Of a DNA stretch of 64,000 nt, positions 63,353 through 64,000 are shown piece after piece. The stretch lies in contig CP136061.1 of assembly GCA_032622095.1 (NCBI GenBank), positions 250,305,582-250,369,581 on the forward strand, in the 5' to 3' direction. The notes beneath the pieces were generated by a model. It ran no database searches and was not told where the DNA came from. It saw only the letters and a list, made by a program, of their open reading frames with translations. How positions within the stretch are numbered: position 1 is the stretch's first letter; each line of letters opens with the position of its first letter. Position numbers and translations under genes: made by a program. The stretch comes from Siphonodentalium dalli. Its lineage: Eukaryota; Mollusca; Scaphopoda; Gadilida; Siphonodentaliidae.

Positions 63353-64000
63353 GCTGTTGTTGTCAGGGGCACAAAAGGGGAGAAGGGCAGAAAACAAATT
63401 GTCGCCGATTTCCACCAAACTTATACATAATCATCTCCATGAGGAATCTAATGGTGTGGTTTACAGACGTCAATAGTGGCGCTATTTGAGTCAGGGATGC
63501 ATGGAAGGGGAGAGGTGCACAATAATTAACTCACCTGTTTAACGCCGATTTCCACAAAGTTGATACACATTCTTCTCTTTGAAACGAGGAATCTAATCGT
63601 GTGCTTCCAAGATGGCAAAAGTGGCGCTATTTGAGTCAGGGGTGCAGTGCAGGGAGAGGGGCACCAAAATCGCACTTCCGCAAAAAGCCAATTTGGCATT
63701 TTTGGCGGCTATGTTTTTCGGTGGTTACCATGGCAACCATGGGCTTTCCCTAGCTTGGCATGATATCCAAATCCACAAGATATCACCTCAGGATGTTGTA
63801 TACAAAGTTTGTTGCCTTAAAATGCACGATTCACCCTTTTTTTTGACATGGAGCCGCTCTACTATTTGGCTTCTTGAGAGTTGTCTATCTTTGACTGCAT
63901 TCAGCCATTGTTTGAAAATAATACCTACATATGCAGTTAGTGTTTTGCTTCTGAAGACACAGGTCAAAGATCTTATCAAGATTACAGGTAATTATAGAAA
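63353..64000. other. Non-coding right flank with dispersed repeats
   Basis: Two diverged copies of a segment with CGCCGATTTCCAC-AA, ACACAT-ATC-TC and GTGGCGCTATTTGAGTCAGG occur at 63400-63505 and 63540-63645. The part from 63715 relates to 33840-33950 and carries GGTTACCATGGCAACC. No gene is supported. Confidence 0.5.

Overview
The window looks like nuclear DNA of an invertebrate animal. It is AT-rich, with very little host coding sequence, long minisatellite arrays, fold-back elements, a tRNA-derived SINE, LINE and Penelope-like fragments, a C-type lectin gene, and two Polinton/Maverick elements. A lophotrochozoan such as a mollusc would fit, but this is inference; nothing here fixes the species.

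Left part (1-8476): the inner-to-terminal portion of a degraded Polinton (element 1), cut by the window edge. It runs leftwards: a partial conserved gene, a dead protein-primed DNA polymerase B, an inverted-repeat promoter, an open zinc-knuckle gene, an open LYPDL-motif gene, a retroposed insert with a 13-bp target duplication, a broken OTU-like gene, a broken 'gene Y' and a repeat-rich terminus ending at 8476. Next come a 61-bp minisatellite (about 8485-10975) and a 66-bp minisatellite (about 11040-16860).

Middle part (about 16860-46010): mostly repeats. There is one confident host gene, a secreted C-type lectin-domain protein (17440-18117, minus), and one weaker candidate for a small secreted protein (42900-43358, plus). 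The rest holds nested fold-back elements, a 1366-bp TTAA-flanked element, repeats full of AGGTCA half-sites, X-box-like palindromes, a SINE with a 13-bp target duplication, and LINE and Penelope remnants.

Right part (46017-63346): an apparently complete 17,330-bp Polinton (element 2). It has a perfect 6-bp target duplication (AGTGAC), AG...CT ends and terminal inverted repeats of 437 and 466 bp. The left (early-like) arm carries small divergent genes: OTU-like, gene Y, a 62-aa gene, a LYPDL-motif protein and a zinc-knuckle protein. The right (late-like) arm is a head-to-tail cluster: polymerase B, a conserved protein, packaging ATPase, two GG-motif basic proteins, a conserved 235-aa protein, chromodomain integrase, two-TM protein, minor capsid protein, basic protein, major capsid protein, a CxxC/HxxxxxH protein and adenain-like protease. 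This is the gene set of a virus-like transposon able to replicate, package and integrate itself.

Most interesting: the small genes of both Polintons end 13-22 nt before a 16-nt hairpin, GGCCCTTTTCAGGGCC. Its six-pair stem, TTTC loop, 5' A-rich flank, 3' ACCCA-like flank and purine-rich element downstream match animal replication-dependent histone mRNA 3' ends. One of eight copies carries a compensatory stem change. The zinc-knuckle gene and the late cluster instead have AATAAA signals. Element 2 also shows a 590-bp divergent promoter cassette present twice with different genes attached, and a nearly perfect 195-bp inverted duplication that gives two divergent genes the same promoter and the same N-terminus.
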